64,000 bases of DNA from G965226155 sp965226155 (GCA_965226155.1 OZ245331.1:558001-622000), one strand, 5' to 3'; positions 1-10,879 are shown, numbered from the stretch's first letter. The notes: generated by a model not told the origin, from the sequence alone. Made by a program: numbers and translations.

Positions 1-264
1 ACGATCATGCAAAACACGCACGATCGATATCGTCGTACCGCTTGACTGGAAGAAAATGACATGACGACCTTCATGGAAACTAAAAAGATCGTCTCGGATA
101 TCGTTTCGGCTTATCCAAAGTGACTCATTTTCGGTCAACCACATCATCCTTGTAATCAGGGTATCGATGTAGCGATCCGCATGCGCCTGACTCCAGTGCT
201 CGCTTGTGTAGTGCCATATGCTATCCAGGTCCGCACGTGCCGGCGCCGAAAGACGCCATTTCAT
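1..264 (-). CDS. RelE/ParE-family toxin, 3' end beyond window
   Basis: The frame is open from an ATG at 264 down to base 1, giving 88 residues with no stop, so the C-terminus lies outside the window. The N-terminus MKWRLSAPARADLDSIW is the usual ParE opening, and the segment around FSFHEGRHVIFFQ matches the beta strands before the end of the fold. ParE proteins are about 95 residues, so only a few are missing. The start overlaps the upstream antitoxin stop as ATGA, typical of translational coupling. By family it would be a gyrase or translation poison held by the antitoxin; the exact target cannot be told from sequence. Confidence 0.85.
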   Translation of the reverse strand, partial: MKWRLSAPARADLDSIWHYTSEHWSQAHADRYIDTLITRMMWLTENESLWISRNDIRDDLFSFHEGRHVIFFQSSGTTISIVRVLHDR

Positions 265-548
265 TGTTTCTCGGCGCGGCGACCCGTGGACTTAATGTTA
301 TCAGCCATGCTAAGCATTCCATCTCGATCGAGATCAATGAAATCATCCCGGTGCAACGCATCAAAACCGGCCTCAACTTCTGCACGAAGCCGGGATAGTT
401 TGAGAGCCTCAAGTGCGTCGTACTCTTCGGTCGAAAGCACAACAGCCACCGGTCGCCCATGCTTCTCGATAGTCACCGGTTCGCGACGCGCGGTGTCCAG
501 GAGCTTACCGAAGTGCGCTTTTGCTGAATTTGCCGACATTTTGGTCAT
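261..548 (-). CDS. Phd/YefM-family antitoxin
   Basis: A 95-residue protein with the Phd/YefM N-terminal DNA-binding fold: MTKMSANSAKAHFGKLLD is followed by EPVTIEKHGRPVAVVLS, the family signature, and then a charged C-terminal tail that would wrap the toxin. I place the start at the ATG at 548 because a GGGG stretch lies about nine bases upstream; an in-frame GTG at 557 is the alternative. It precedes the ParE-type toxin and overlaps it by four bases, the standard antitoxin-first operon. Such antitoxins usually repress their own promoter, but I see no clear operator in the upstream AT-rich stretch. Confidence 0.85.
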   Translation of the reverse strand: MTKMSANSAKAHFGKLLDTARREPVTIEKHGRPVAVVLSTEEYDALEALKLSRLRAEVEAGFDALHRDDFIDLDRDGMLSMADNIKSTGRRAEKQ

Positions 549-993
549 CTGATACACCCCTATCTCGTCTATATCATTCGTTTCGGCTATTTTAGGCGAT
601 AAGGGTTTGGATTACAAACACCCGTTCAGGTCATCATTCAACAACAGTTAAAGTGCAATAGGTGGCGACCCCATACAATTGTCAATACCCTAGCCAATAG
701 ATAGACTATGCTTGACATTATATCTACAGAAGTAGAATTTTTCGCACAAGGCTAACCCCAACATGATATCTTTTTATTCCAGCAACTGACGGTAGGCCAC
801 TGTGTTGGTGCTTGCAAGCCGCGTCAAGCGGTCTGTCCATATAGAGCCTTAATATAATCGCGGTTGCAAACATCGGACAGGGTCCCGCTGAGTCAGGTTG
901 CCCGCTGATAAGTAGGGGCTTCTCACTTATTCGTGCGATGTCTACAACGGCCAGGCACCTGCCAGCATTGATCCAATCAGGAACAAAGAGCAC
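549..993. other. intergenic stretch, no supported gene
   Basis: Apart from the toxin-antitoxin promoter region next to 548, I see no convincing gene here. The reverse-strand open frame covering 724-1146 has arginine-rich composition and no recognisable domain, and it opposes the lipoprotein start at 994. Confidence 0.5.
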
Positions 994-1173
994 ATGACAC
1001 AGACCAAGTACGTTGCGACGGTCATCGTGGCAGCCTGTCTTCTTTCTCTTGCCGATTGCGGCGGCGGCGGGTCCGCCGCCGGGGTCCGCGGACCTACTGC
1101 CATACGTCCTACACCGACGCCTGAGCCGATACCGCCGCCCCACCATATATCTTTATATATTAATAAGTTATGA
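994..1173 (+). pseudogene. lipoprotein leader, truncated after proline-rich linker
   Basis: A 59-codon frame begins with a good lipoprotein signal: MTQTK, a hydrophobic stretch VATVIVAACLLS, then the lipobox-like LADC followed by GGGGS. After this comes a proline-rich linker (RPTPTPEPIPPP). The base composition then switches from GC-rich to AT-rich at about 1143 and the frame ends in HHISLYINKL. Leader plus linker with no following domain means the body of the protein was lost to a rearrangement at the composition boundary. An AAAGAG lies upstream of the ATG. What the missing domain did is unknown. Confidence 0.5.
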
Positions 1174-1285
1174 TTGAATTATTTGCTATACCAACATTCA
1201 ACCCATCAATTTCCGTTTTCATCCGATACTGGTCCATCAGCGATCCATATAATCTCAATTAATATGTGCTCAGCAAGGAAACGGC

Positions 1286-1329
1286 CTCTGACTCTGCAGG
1301 TAGAGGTTCAAGTCCTCTTCCCCCAGCCA
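1286..1329 (+). tRNA. 3' half of tRNA-Gln(CTG), probable att remnant
   Basis: Reads as a tRNA from the anticodon loop to CCA. The loop is CTCTGAC (anticodon CTG, 1286-1292). The T-arm is AGAGG/TTCAAGT/CCTCT, then the acceptor strand TCCCCCA, discriminator G and CCA ending at 1329. The 5' half is absent: the bases before the loop do not pair with the 3' anticodon stem TCTGC. This is not a functional tRNA. It is the shape left when an integrase uses the 3' end of tRNA-Gln as its attachment site. Confidence 0.75.
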
Positions 1330-1344
1330 ACTAAGTCAATTAAT

Positions 1345-1374
1345 AATGTCTGCTTTGTGCCATAAGCGGACATT
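1345..1374. repeat. REP-like palindrome, copy A
   Basis: An imperfect palindrome with arms AATGTCTGCTT and AAGCGGACATT around a short loop. The same unit recurs at 2147-2176 and 36809-36838, with degenerate copies near 32981 and 35986. It lies between the tRNA-Gln fragment and the glutaredoxin-like gene. Confidence 0.65.
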
Positions 1375-1448
1375 AAATTTTACTCTCATCATATAGAACT
1401 AGCGGCAAAAGATTAGACGAATTGAATATTGAAAATGCTTTGCACAAA

Positions 1449-1513
1449 AACCCCCGTTAAACATAAAGTGGGGGGTTATGTCACGGATGGTGACATGTAG
1501 GGAGGATCCCTAC
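1449..1513. other. three abutting perfect hairpins
   Basis: Three inverted repeats follow one another with no gap. AACCCCC pairs with GGGGGTT (1449-1477). ATGTCAC pairs with GTGACAT (1478-1496, loop GGATG). GTAGGGA pairs with TCCCTAC (1497-1513, loop GGA). They lie 85 bases upstream of the glutaredoxin-like start. They could be a structured RNA leader, a small RNA or a repeat element; no U-tract argues against a simple terminator. Confidence 0.5.
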
Positions 1514-1597
1514 TACTAAGTATAGTTCAAAATTTTACATTGGTTAGCATTTCACCATATATTTAATTACGTGAGGGACTGGAAAGGAGAAATTAAG

Positions 1598-2146
1598 ATG
1601 AGAAACACGGAATATGAGAGTCAATTATCAGAGCTTTTTACACAATCAGAGAGGGCTCACCATGAAGCATTCGTAGCAACTGATGGGGACGATGACGACT
1701 TGCCTATATGGTACGCTGAATTTTTACAAAAACCCCTATCCGAAATTCTTGATACTCGATTTACGAAAAGTAATCTTATTTACTGTTTAATGAATGCAGA
1801 TTTTGAATTCACAGCAAGGGAAATAGATACTCAGTGGCAAAAATATTATTCAAAACATTTTATTGACCATTATGCCACTTCCGATACCCCGACAAAGGAT
1901 AGTCTATCACTTTATTACAGTCCTACTTGTCCGTTCTGTAGAAGGGTCATGAATACGATCAATCAATTAGATATTGATGTGGAACACAGGAATATCGGCG
2001 AAAATATCGAATATCGCAATGAACTAGTGGAGGTGCGTAACCGCGCCACAGTTCCAGTACTTCAAATTACATCACCAAATGGTGGTAAGCGATGAATGCC
2101 TGAATCACTTGACATCATTCGCTATCTTGAGAAAACCTACCAATAG
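1598..2146 (+). pseudogene. glutaredoxin-like protein with in-frame TGA
   Basis: AGGAGA at 1585-1590 sets the start at ATG 1598. The C-terminal half is a glutaredoxin/GST-N fold: SLSLYYSPTCPFCRRVM carries the CPFC redox motif, and TVPVLQI is the cis-proline glutathione-binding strand. The N-terminal ~110 residues are an unrecognised acidic region. A TGA at 2093-2095 interrupts the frame after NGGKR, but the same frame continues as MPESLDIIRYLEKTYQ to a TAG at 2144. In relatives a Trp usually occupies this place (GERWMPES), so TGG to TGA is the simplest reading. The protein up to the TGA would lack its last helix. Probably a recent nonsense mutation. Confidence 0.65.
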
Positions 2147-2176
2147 AATGTCTGCTTTGTGCCAATAGCGGACGTT
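2147..2176. repeat. REP-like palindrome, copy B
   Basis: Same unit as at 1345-1374 with one arm base changed (GGACGTT). It begins immediately after the stop codon of the glutaredoxin-like gene, so on the transcript it would form a terminal hairpin. Confidence 0.6.
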
Positions 2177-2213
2177 ACAACTTGTGAAAATGAGTGTCGT
2201 TTTAAATGATACT

Positions 2214-3442
2214 TCAATACTTAAATGGAGTGAGCTCTTGTAGCACAGTCGGAATGAGTTCAGCCACTGTCGGATGAACATGCACAGCTCTCGAGATTAC
2301 TGTGTAGGGTTTTTTCGTGTACATCACGTCCAGAAGGCAGTGCACGGCTTCGTCACCATTGAGACCGAGAATAGCTGCGCCGAGAATTTCTTCTGTCTCG
2401 GCATCCACGATAATTTTTATAAAACCTTGGGTTTCGCCAAACTCACGCGCCCGTCCAACTCGAGTCATCATGCGTTTACCGATTAAGGCTTGTCTACCAG
2501 ATTCACGCACCTGCTGCTCAGTCATACCAATACGGCCAAGTGGTGGATCAATAAATAGGCCATAGCAAAGGATCCGATCGCTCACTTTCCGTGGATCGTT
2601 ATCAAACAAATTAGCAGCGATGATTCCGTAATCGTTATATGACGTGTGTGTGAATGCACCACGACCATTGACTTCACCCATCGCCCAGATACCGGGTACG
2701 TTCGTGCTAAGGAAGTCATCTACATTAATATTGCCAAACTTGTTGGTCTCAATACCGGCCTTCTCAAGTCCCAGATCATTCGTATTTGGAACTCGACCAA
2801 CCGCTAGTAATAGCTGGGATCCCACCTCATCCTCAGGATTTTCTTCACAACTCACACGAACTGCCACACCTGATTTGTGCGGTTTTACACCAATACATTC
2901 TGCCTTCAACCGGAAACGTACACCTTCTCCCTCCAATATTTCCTGGATAGCAGTGGAAATATCTTCATCTTCACGCGGAATTATTCGGTCTCCCCTCTCA
3001 ACTACCGTGACTTCGCTACCAAAGCGTCTGTACATCTGTGCGAACTCCAAACCAATGTAACTACCCCCAATAATAATGAGATGCTCAGGAAGATAGTCCA
3101 CATCCATCATATTTGAATTTGTAAGATAAGGGATCTCTTCAAGCTCAGGCCAATCAGGTATCCTTGCCCTTGCTCCTACATCGATGTAAATTTTCTCTGC
3201 CTTCAAGATTTCATTATCGACAGTAACGGATTGTGGATCGCGTAAGGATGCATGTCCACGGATTAGATCTACGTTTCCCATTCCCTTCAACCATTGTGTT
3301 ACTCCACTATTTGAAACGCCTGCAATCTGGTCCTTCCGTGCCTTCACTTGTTTCATATCAACACTCACTGAGCCTTTAATCTCAACGCCAAACTTAGATG
3401 CTTGTCGTGCCATGTACGCAACACGAGCGCTACCCACAAGGG
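2214..3442 (-). pseudogene. class I pyridine nucleotide-disulfide oxidoreductase, 5' end lost to IS3
   Basis: About 409 codons of a mercuric reductase-like flavoprotein. It starts at the point that normally follows the redox CxxxxC segment (TLVGSARVAYMAR). It retains the NAD-binding motif IIIGGSYIGLEFAQ, the second FAD motif VPGIWAMGEVN and the dimerisation end with HVHPTVAELIPTVL. The FAD GxGxxG motif and the two redox cysteines are missing because the gene runs into the IS3 left end at 3443. An apparent start inside the IS end (MESPEYPGRF) is transposon sequence. The missing 5' part is not found beyond the IS right end, so DNA was lost. The remaining protein cannot bind FAD normally and is almost certainly dead. 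Confidence 0.8.
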
Positions 3443-3492
3443 TGAACCGCCCCGGGTATTCCGGAGACTCCATATCTTGAGAGGATGGAGTA

Positions 3493-4712
<1,220 letters not shown>

Positions 4713-4888
4713 CTCAAACAAACGAGTCTCCGGAATACTCGGGGCGGTTCAGCTTGGCGTGTACGCGGTCTACGAAACGTCGGTTGTGTTGGTTGGTGCG
4801 CAGGCGCATGCGGAGTAATTTTGGATTCACGGCGCGGACGCTTGCTCTATACTCGACGCCTCACAAGTACCATCGAGGGCCACGTCAT

Positions 4889-5285
4889 GCGTTGGATAGG
4901 TGCAGTGTTTTTCTCCTTGGGTTTAGCGACCACGCGCGATCGCCGATGTCTACCAAGTCGAGCGTTTAGAAGATAACTCCATGAGCTGTCCTGACCTGGT
5001 CGCTGAGGTCGGCCGGGTCGAAGCAGAAATCAACGAAGCGGATGAGGTGCAGACCCAGGCGAAGCAAGCAATGGACGCTGAACGGCAAAGCCGCTACGGG
5101 CGTAAAAAGAGCCCGCTTGGCGAATTGCTCAGTACGACGGCCGACATATTAGAAGGTGTGAAGAATATGTCTGGGACCCGAATGCGAACGCCCAGGAGCG
5201 CTACAACGCAGCTCGTGAGCGCGAGCGTGTTGCGACGTATCGTCGAAGCTATTTGATCCGTCTGCACCGCGAGAAGGATTGCTAA
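4889..5285 (+). pseudogene. small secreted coiled-coil protein, twice frameshifted
   Basis: The reading starts with a signal-like MRWIGAVFFSLGLATT, shifts frame near 4940 into AIADVYQVERLEDNSMSC, continues as a charged helical region (VEAEINEADEVQTQAKQAM), then shifts again near 5165 into EYVWDPNANAQERYNAARER and ends at TAA 5283. The pieces make one plausible secreted alpha-helical protein of about 130 residues. The two frame changes make it a likely pseudogene. I do not recognise the family. A start at 4981 would give only the middle piece. Confidence 0.45.
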
Positions 5286-5293
5286 GTAGTCGC

Positions 5294-6184
5294 CTAACTC
5301 GCCGCCTGCTCAACAATCTGTTCGATCGCGCCATCTGTTACCACGTCATCCAGCAAATCGCCGTAGCTTTCTCTTAAGTACTTCAAGGCTTTCCCTTGGT
5401 CGACTTGTAGCTCGAGCTTCTCTTGGAAAAACTTCAGGCGTTGTTTGTTTTCGTGAATGATCTCCGACCAAGTCTTAACCCAGATTGTGATCTCCCGATT
5501 TTCAAATTGATAAAGCATCCCATTTGCTTGATTAGCGGCCTCCACTTCCCGTCGAGTGTGCTTATCCATATCAGTAGAGATCACCCAAAAATGCCAGCGC
5601 ACATTCAGACTTCTAAAACGTTCGTCTTCTGCAACCGCGAAAGCGTATTTCTTGATTTGGGTCGTTGCATCACTGCCTACTTTGACTTTGGGCGCTTTTA
5701 GTTCAACCACGAGGTGTTCGAGCTCATCCGAGCGCTGAATTTTCACGACGCGCGACAACATTAGATCAATAATCCCCGTGGTGCCTTCGGTGGTCTTTAC
5801 AGGTGCTGTGGTGTCTATCGCGACTTTTGTTTTCAGTAGGCTTCGATGCTTTCGGAGTACCTTCGTGAGCGATTCGTCGTCTGCGGACAAATTGAACTCC
5901 TCGCCGAAGATCCACGTATTCTGAGCTAACAGGCGATGAAGCTGAGAGCGCTCTTTAAGATGCTTCTTGAGCTCTGCATCGAATAGAAGAGTCTCTAGTC
6001 CGGCCGCAAACCGAAGACGATCGGCAATGAGCTTCGAGGCGCTGATGATTGCGGAAAGTGAAGTGTCTTCGAGTAATTTTGCTAGTTCTTGTTGCTTGCG
6101 CTGTGGGAGACCAAGGACTTCATTCAAAATGATCTGCAGCTCCTCCGGGCTTTTCTCGATGGCCTGGCGCAACATGCGCAAGTG
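5294..6184 (-). pseudogene. PD-(D/E)XK-like C-terminal domain protein, 5' end lost to IS21
   Basis: The frame runs leftward out of the IS21 left end and ends at 5294, about 297 codons. The first part is helical, with LHRLLAQNTWIFGEEFNLS. A restriction-like core follows: TGIIDLMLSR supplies an Asp, then ELEHLVVELKAPKV supplies the E-x-K pair, followed by TQIKKYAFAVAEDERF and WHFWVIST. This arrangement occurs in nuclease domains of the Shedu/DUF4263 kind, which often follow an ATPase or sensor domain in defence proteins. The N-terminal portion has been removed by the IS, so the gene is dead. The nuclease assignment is inferred from the motif pattern only. Confidence 0.55.
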
Positions 6185-6286
6185 TGTAAATCGCCGTGCA
6201 AAAATGACCCACTTACGGGGGTGATCGGCGTGCAAAATTGACCCACCTTCAACCATGCTGTCTGACCTATTTTAGTCAGGGAGCAT

Positions 6287-7612
6287 ATGAAGGAGATGTT
6301 GACGGTGGAGACGATCAGCCTCTGCCGTTGAAGCAACGGCGTACAGCGCAAGGTTACTACGAGGCACTGCAGGCCGAAGGTTACCGCGGTGCTTACGATA
6401 GCGTGCGTCGTTTTGTGAAGAACTGGCGGGCAGAACATCAGGGAAGTCCTACCGACGCCTACATCCCACTCGTATTCGAGCCCGGCGAGGCATTCCAGTT
6501 TGACTGGAGCCACGAGAAGATCGTCATTGCCGGGGCCATGACCGACGTGAAGATTGCCCACATCCGCTTGTGTCACAGCCGACTGTTCCTGACCGTCGCT
6601 TATCTTCGCGAGTCACAGGAGATGGTGTTCGATGCCCATCGCAGAGCCTTCGAGTTTTTCGGTGGCGTCACCCGGCGCGGCATTTACGACAACATGAAGA
6701 CGGCCGTGTGCCGCATCCTGCGAGCCAAGGAACGCGACTTCAACCGCCGCTTCGAGGAACTGGCCAGTCATTACCTTTTTGAGCCGGTGGCCTGTACGCC
6801 GGCCGCGGGCTGGGAGAAAGGTCAGGTGGAGAATCAGGTGCGCACAGTCCGACGGCGATTGTTCACGCCCACGCGCAAAGCCGCGAGCCTCGATGATCTC
6901 AACCACGCACTTCGGGCGGAGTGCCTGCAGTGGGCGAAGAATCAGCGTCACCCAGTCCTCAAGGATCAGACAGTATGGTCCGTCTTTGTGTCTGAACGAC
7001 CTTCGTTACTGACATTGCCACGGGCCTTTGACGGTTATGCCGAACGTACCGTGCGCGTCAGTTCAACCTCGCTGGTGAGTTTTGACCGCAACCGCTACAG
7101 CGTCGATTGCAAAGCGGCCGGTCGGACCGCTGAGCTCAGAAGCTATGCCGACAAGATCGTGGTGATGCACGATGGCGAGTGCGTGGCCCAGCATTCACGC
7201 TGCTTCCAGCGCGATCAAATGGATCTTCGACCCGTGGCATTACCTGCCGGTGCTGCAGAAGAAGCCCGGAGCGTTACGCAACGGCGCACTGTTCAAGGAC
7301 TGGGATCTGCCCCGATCCATTCATCGTACCTGGCAGCGGCTGAAGCATTATCCCGACTGGGATCGGCAGCTGGTTGACATCCTCGCCTGCGTGCCAGGCT
7401 ATGGCCTGGATGCCGTCGCCGATGCTTGCAACGAGGCACTGAGCAACGGTTCGGTGAGCCGCGACGTCATCATCAACCTGCTGGCCCGGCAACACGAGGA
7501 AGACAGTCCCGAAATCGTCACCATCCCGGCCCACCTGGAACTCAACGAACCGCCGGTTGCAGACTGCGCCCGTTATGACCGCTTCAGGAAGGAGGTGGTC
7601 CATGTCCCGTGA
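6287..7612 (+). pseudogene. istA: IS21 transposase IstA, deleted and frameshifted
   Basis: The start MKEMLTVETISLC at 6287 matches the IstA N-terminus, but the helix-turn-helix region is missing and the frame jumps to LKQRRTAQGYYEALQ. The DDE core is readable: EAFQFDWSHEKIVI, then YDNMKTAV, then PAAGWEKGQVENQV. A further frame change near 7220 joins RCFQRDQM to IFDPWHYLPVLQKKPGAL, and the C-terminal part ends at 7612. It overlaps istB by 11 bases. Not functional. Confidence 0.8.
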
Positions 7613-8079
7613 TTATGTGATGGGGCTGATGAAGTCCCTGAAGTTTGTGGCGATCCCGAAAGCCTATGATGAGGTCCTCGCCACCGCCCGCAAGCGTAAG
7701 CAAACGACCGAGACCGTCATCGAGCAACTCTTCGAGATCGAGGTCAGTGAGCGTCAGGCACGATCGATTCGTTACCGCATGACGCAGGCACGATTCCCAG
7801 TGTCCAAAGATCTGGACAGCTTCGAGTTCGACAAGCTCTCCGTCGAAGAGACGCAGATCAAGAGCCTCTACGGTGGCGACTTTATCGAGGAACACCGCAA
7901 CATTGTTTTTGTCGGCGGCACGGGTACCGGTAAAACGCATTTGGTAACCGCCCTGCCTCGCAGGCTGTGCGATCCGGCTATCGGGCCAAGTTTTTCAACC
8001 TGGTTGATCTGGCCAACCAGCTCGAACAGGAAAAACTCAACGGCAAAGGCGGTCGTCTTGCCGATCGACTGGCTAAATA
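7602..8079 (+). pseudogene. istB: IS21 helper ATPase IstB, 5' part
   Basis: Starts MSRDYVMGLMKSLKF after AAGGAGGTG. The Walker A motif VGGTGTGKTH is present, then one frame change near 7950 leads into RAKFFNLVDLANQLEQEK and RLADRLAK, where the gene is cut at 8079. The next codons ([13 protein letters not shown]) are found in frame at 11640, so the gene was interrupted by an insertion and not deleted at this point. Confidence 0.8.
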
Positions 8080-8634
8080 GGGGTAGCGGGCGCATTTTAA
8101 CGGAAATATACGGTTTGGCTCTGTAGCGAGCCTTGGCTGCTTCTGAAAGCGCATATTTCCATCGGAGATTCGACTACTTTAGCAGATTGATTCCAGCGGT
8201 CAACACCCTCAACGCGAGCTCTGCCTCGTCCATTTCCAGAACACTAATCACACTTTTTGTCGCGATCTGCTCAACGTAGTCAATGATCTGTTCGCTTCGC
8301 CATTTCAACGATTTAGTATGGATGATTGCGTCGCCGACGTCATCGTCATCGTAGCAAAACCAACGGAGGTTCAACCTGGTCAATCATGCGTATCTGGAGC
8401 ACGATGGCAAACCATCGGCTAAACACAGGGTTCACAGCGGTACCTAGATTTCCCGACTATACTTTAAGGTTCTTCGTCGGTGCATTGCGGTCGACCGTGC
8501 TCGTTCGGCATCGCACTCTAATAACAAGGAGCCACTGCAGGCCTCCGCGAGAATCGGTGTGAGTACTCCCCGCATGTCGTCGCTAGCGTCCGCTACAGGA
8601 TCGATGCCTGCGGTGGCGACAACGGTGAGCCATC

Positions 8635-10445
8635 ATGCAGCTGCCTGAACACACGCCCAACGAACGGCACTTCCTGTCGAAGCGGCAACGCTATCAGCAG
8701 GTTCCCTTGCCTGATGAGTTTTCCGACGAAGAGCTGGCCCGCGACTGGACGTTATCGAGCGCAGACCTCAAGTTTCTTGCGTCCTTCAACCGGCGCTATC
8801 GGGTGTTGAACGCCATCCATTGTCAGTCGATTCGTCTCTATGGCCCTTCCTGAATGAGGTCGATCGGCTGGCGCCGAAAATCGTTACCTACCTGGCCCAG
8901 CAATTGACGTTGCCGGCACCCTTGACCGTGACTTTACCGGCGCGCGCTGCCACAACCGTTGAGCATCGCCAAGCGATCTTGAGTTACTTGGGGTATCGGC
9001 GCTACGACGACGCGGCCAATGCGGCGTTGGAAGCGTGGCTCGCACGCGAATCGGAGTCGGGCGACCTGCCAAAGGCACTGTACGAGCGTGCAGAACAGTA
9101 CTTGCGAGAGTAGCACAACGTGCTCCCCGGGACCTCGACCGTGGAGCGCGTTGTCTGGGGTGTGTTGGCCAACGCGGACGAGCCGGTCTTTGAGTCAATT
9201 AGCGATCGCGTGTCAACGGAACTGCGACAGAGCATTGATACCGTGCTCAGTGCCCCGGAGGGTGAGCAGGCCTCGTATTTTCACAAGCTGAAGGAGTACC
9301 CGCCCTCGGCGAGTGCGCTCTCACTGAAAAAATACCTCGAGCGCTACAACACCCTGACCGAGATTCCGCTCGATGGCTTCGACGACGACAAAACCGAACC
9401 GGCATCCCGTGAGTATCTGTTTGATCTGGCGCGTCGCTACGACGCCTACGATCTCAAGCGCTTCAAGGATCAAAAACGCTACGCGCTGGTCGCGAGCTTC
9501 CTAGGCGAAAGCCGTAAGATACTGCTCGATCATCTGGCCAAGATGCACGACCAGTACATGATGGAGTTGCACCGCAAATCGAAGAACATCAACGACAAAC
9601 GACTCAAGCTATTGCGTAAACGACAGGGGCGCGCCATCAGCACGGCACTCAAGGCGATTGACGCGTTGCTGGACTGGCCCAGCAACGGACCGCTGTACGT
9701 GAAAACACTCTGGCAACGCATCGATGAGAAAGAACTGCGCGAGTCGCGTGAAGATATGGTAGCATTTCAACGCCTCGAGAATCGCGGCTATGGCGATGCA
9801 TTGTTGGCCCGCTATCCGACAATGCGCAAATACTTCGCCGAGTTCGTGCAGCTTCCCTTCGCCGTGGCGAACGGTAACGAGGCGCTGATGGAAGGGATCG
9901 AGCTCGTGCGACGACTCGACCGCGGCGATCTCAAGCGGCTCCCGGATGATGCGCCGATTGGGTTTGTTCCCTACGACCTGCGTCGTGCATTGAAAGATCG
10001 TTCCGGCAGACTCAATCGTAACGCCTTGGAAATGGGCCTCGCGATGGCCATGAAGGACTCGTTACGCTCCGGCGATTTGTTCGTGCCGCAGAGCAAGCAG
10101 CACGTCTCGTTTTCAAACTTCATGGTCAACGAAGCGCTTTGGACGGAGGACCGAGAGACCGCCTATCGCGAGCTCCGACAACCCAAACCGGAACACGTGC
10201 GCTCGCGTTTGACCGACGGTTTTAATTGTGCGGTGGCAAAAGCCGAGGAGCGCTTTCCACTGGATCTGCACGCCGAGATCGTCAACGGCAAGCTCAAGAT
10301 GAAACGCGACGAGGCCGTCAAGTTCAGCGTCGATAGCCGTCTACAGAAGGCCATCGATGCCAACATGCCACATATTCGCATTGAACAGTTGCTAATGGAG
10401 GTGGATCAGGCCACGCACTTTACGCGTAACTTCGTGCCGCTGCAT
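8635..10445 (+). pseudogene. tnpA: Tn3-family transposase TnpA, N-terminal two thirds
   Basis: The start MQLPEHTPNERHFLSK leads into the Tn3 N-terminal domain (RRYRVLNAIHCQSIRLYG). A one-base loss near 8843 shifts the frame to FLNEVDRLAPKIVTYLAQ, an in-frame TAG occurs at 9111, and the frame then runs to about 10440 (THFTRNFVPL). About 600 of the usual ~980 residues remain and the DDE catalytic domain is gone. At its 3' end it collides head-on with the third gene of the ubiquitin-like operon, which marks an internal deletion. A related C-terminal piece lies at 14483-15054, reading the other way. Confidence 0.8.
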
Positions 10446-10490
10446 CTCCGCATACATCCCCGCAGGGATTGTCAGCCGCCAGGGTTTCAT
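10443..10490 (-). pseudogene. first 16 codons of a third ubiquitin-operon gene
   Basis: The E2 gene ends in ATGA, and the ATG at 10490 opens a frame reading MKPWRLTIPAGMYAEMQ before tnpA sequence takes over near 10443. The four-base overlap copies the spacing of the two upstream genes, so this was the third gene of the operon. In operons of this kind the next genes are an E1 (ThiF fold) and a JAB-type protease. The opening is reminiscent of a JAB protein N-terminus, but 16 residues are too few to decide. Confidence 0.45.
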
Positions 10491-10879
10491 GTTCTGTCCT
10501 TCATCCACTTGACCACCTTTAACAGCTTCAAGGCCGCTGTGTCCCTCTCAGGGTTTAACCTGTTCGAGCGACGCGAGATTTGAATCGCCGACTGACCTTG
10601 GAACGATGCCGTCCCGAAGCCGCCGCCTAGGGCGCCCCCGTCCGATCGCGCGAGGTCCGGGTTCGTGAAATGCGGGTACACGTCAGCGTAGGAGTACTGA
10701 TAGGTGATGTGGAAACCGAACCAGACTTCGGCCTGCGCGTACGGGCATCCCATCGGGACATCCCGAACCGCCACGATCGCCCCGCCGGAGCCGTCCGGTT
10801 CCACCTCCACGTCGCACCCCTCAAACGTGAGGCCGATCTCCTCGATGGCCTTTGCCACTGCCGGGGTGAGGGTGTTCAT
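10487..10879 (-). CDS. prokaryotic E2-like (ubiquitin-conjugating fold) protein
   Basis: A 130-residue protein with the pattern of the Prok-E2_E family found beside bacterial multiubiquitin proteins. It has a beta-rich first half (AEVWFGFHITYQYSYADVYP), then HFTNPDLARSDGGALG, SAIQISRRSNR and a C-terminal helix DTAALKLLKVVKWM. Cysteines stand at residues 22 and 45; which, if either, accepts the ubiquitin-like protein cannot be assigned by eye. It overlaps the upstream gene by four bases (ATGA) and is followed by another four-base overlap. The frame is intact although the operon is truncated, so any activity would lack its E1 partner here. Confidence 0.65.
   Translation of the reverse strand: MNTLTPAVAKAIEEIGLTFEGCDVEVEPDGSGGAIVAVRDVPMGCPYAQAEVWFGFHITYQYSYADVYPHFTNPDLARSDGGALGGGFGTASFQGQSAIQISRRSNRLNPERDTAALKLLKVVKWMKDRT

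Noticed and set aside
724..1146. Reverse-strand 140-codon open frame
   Set aside because: Arginine-rich, no domain, and it opposes the better supported lipoprotein start at 994.
8174..8383. 69-codon reverse frame between istB and tnpA
   Set aside because: No clear start or domain; may be a fragment of transposon cargo but not supportable.
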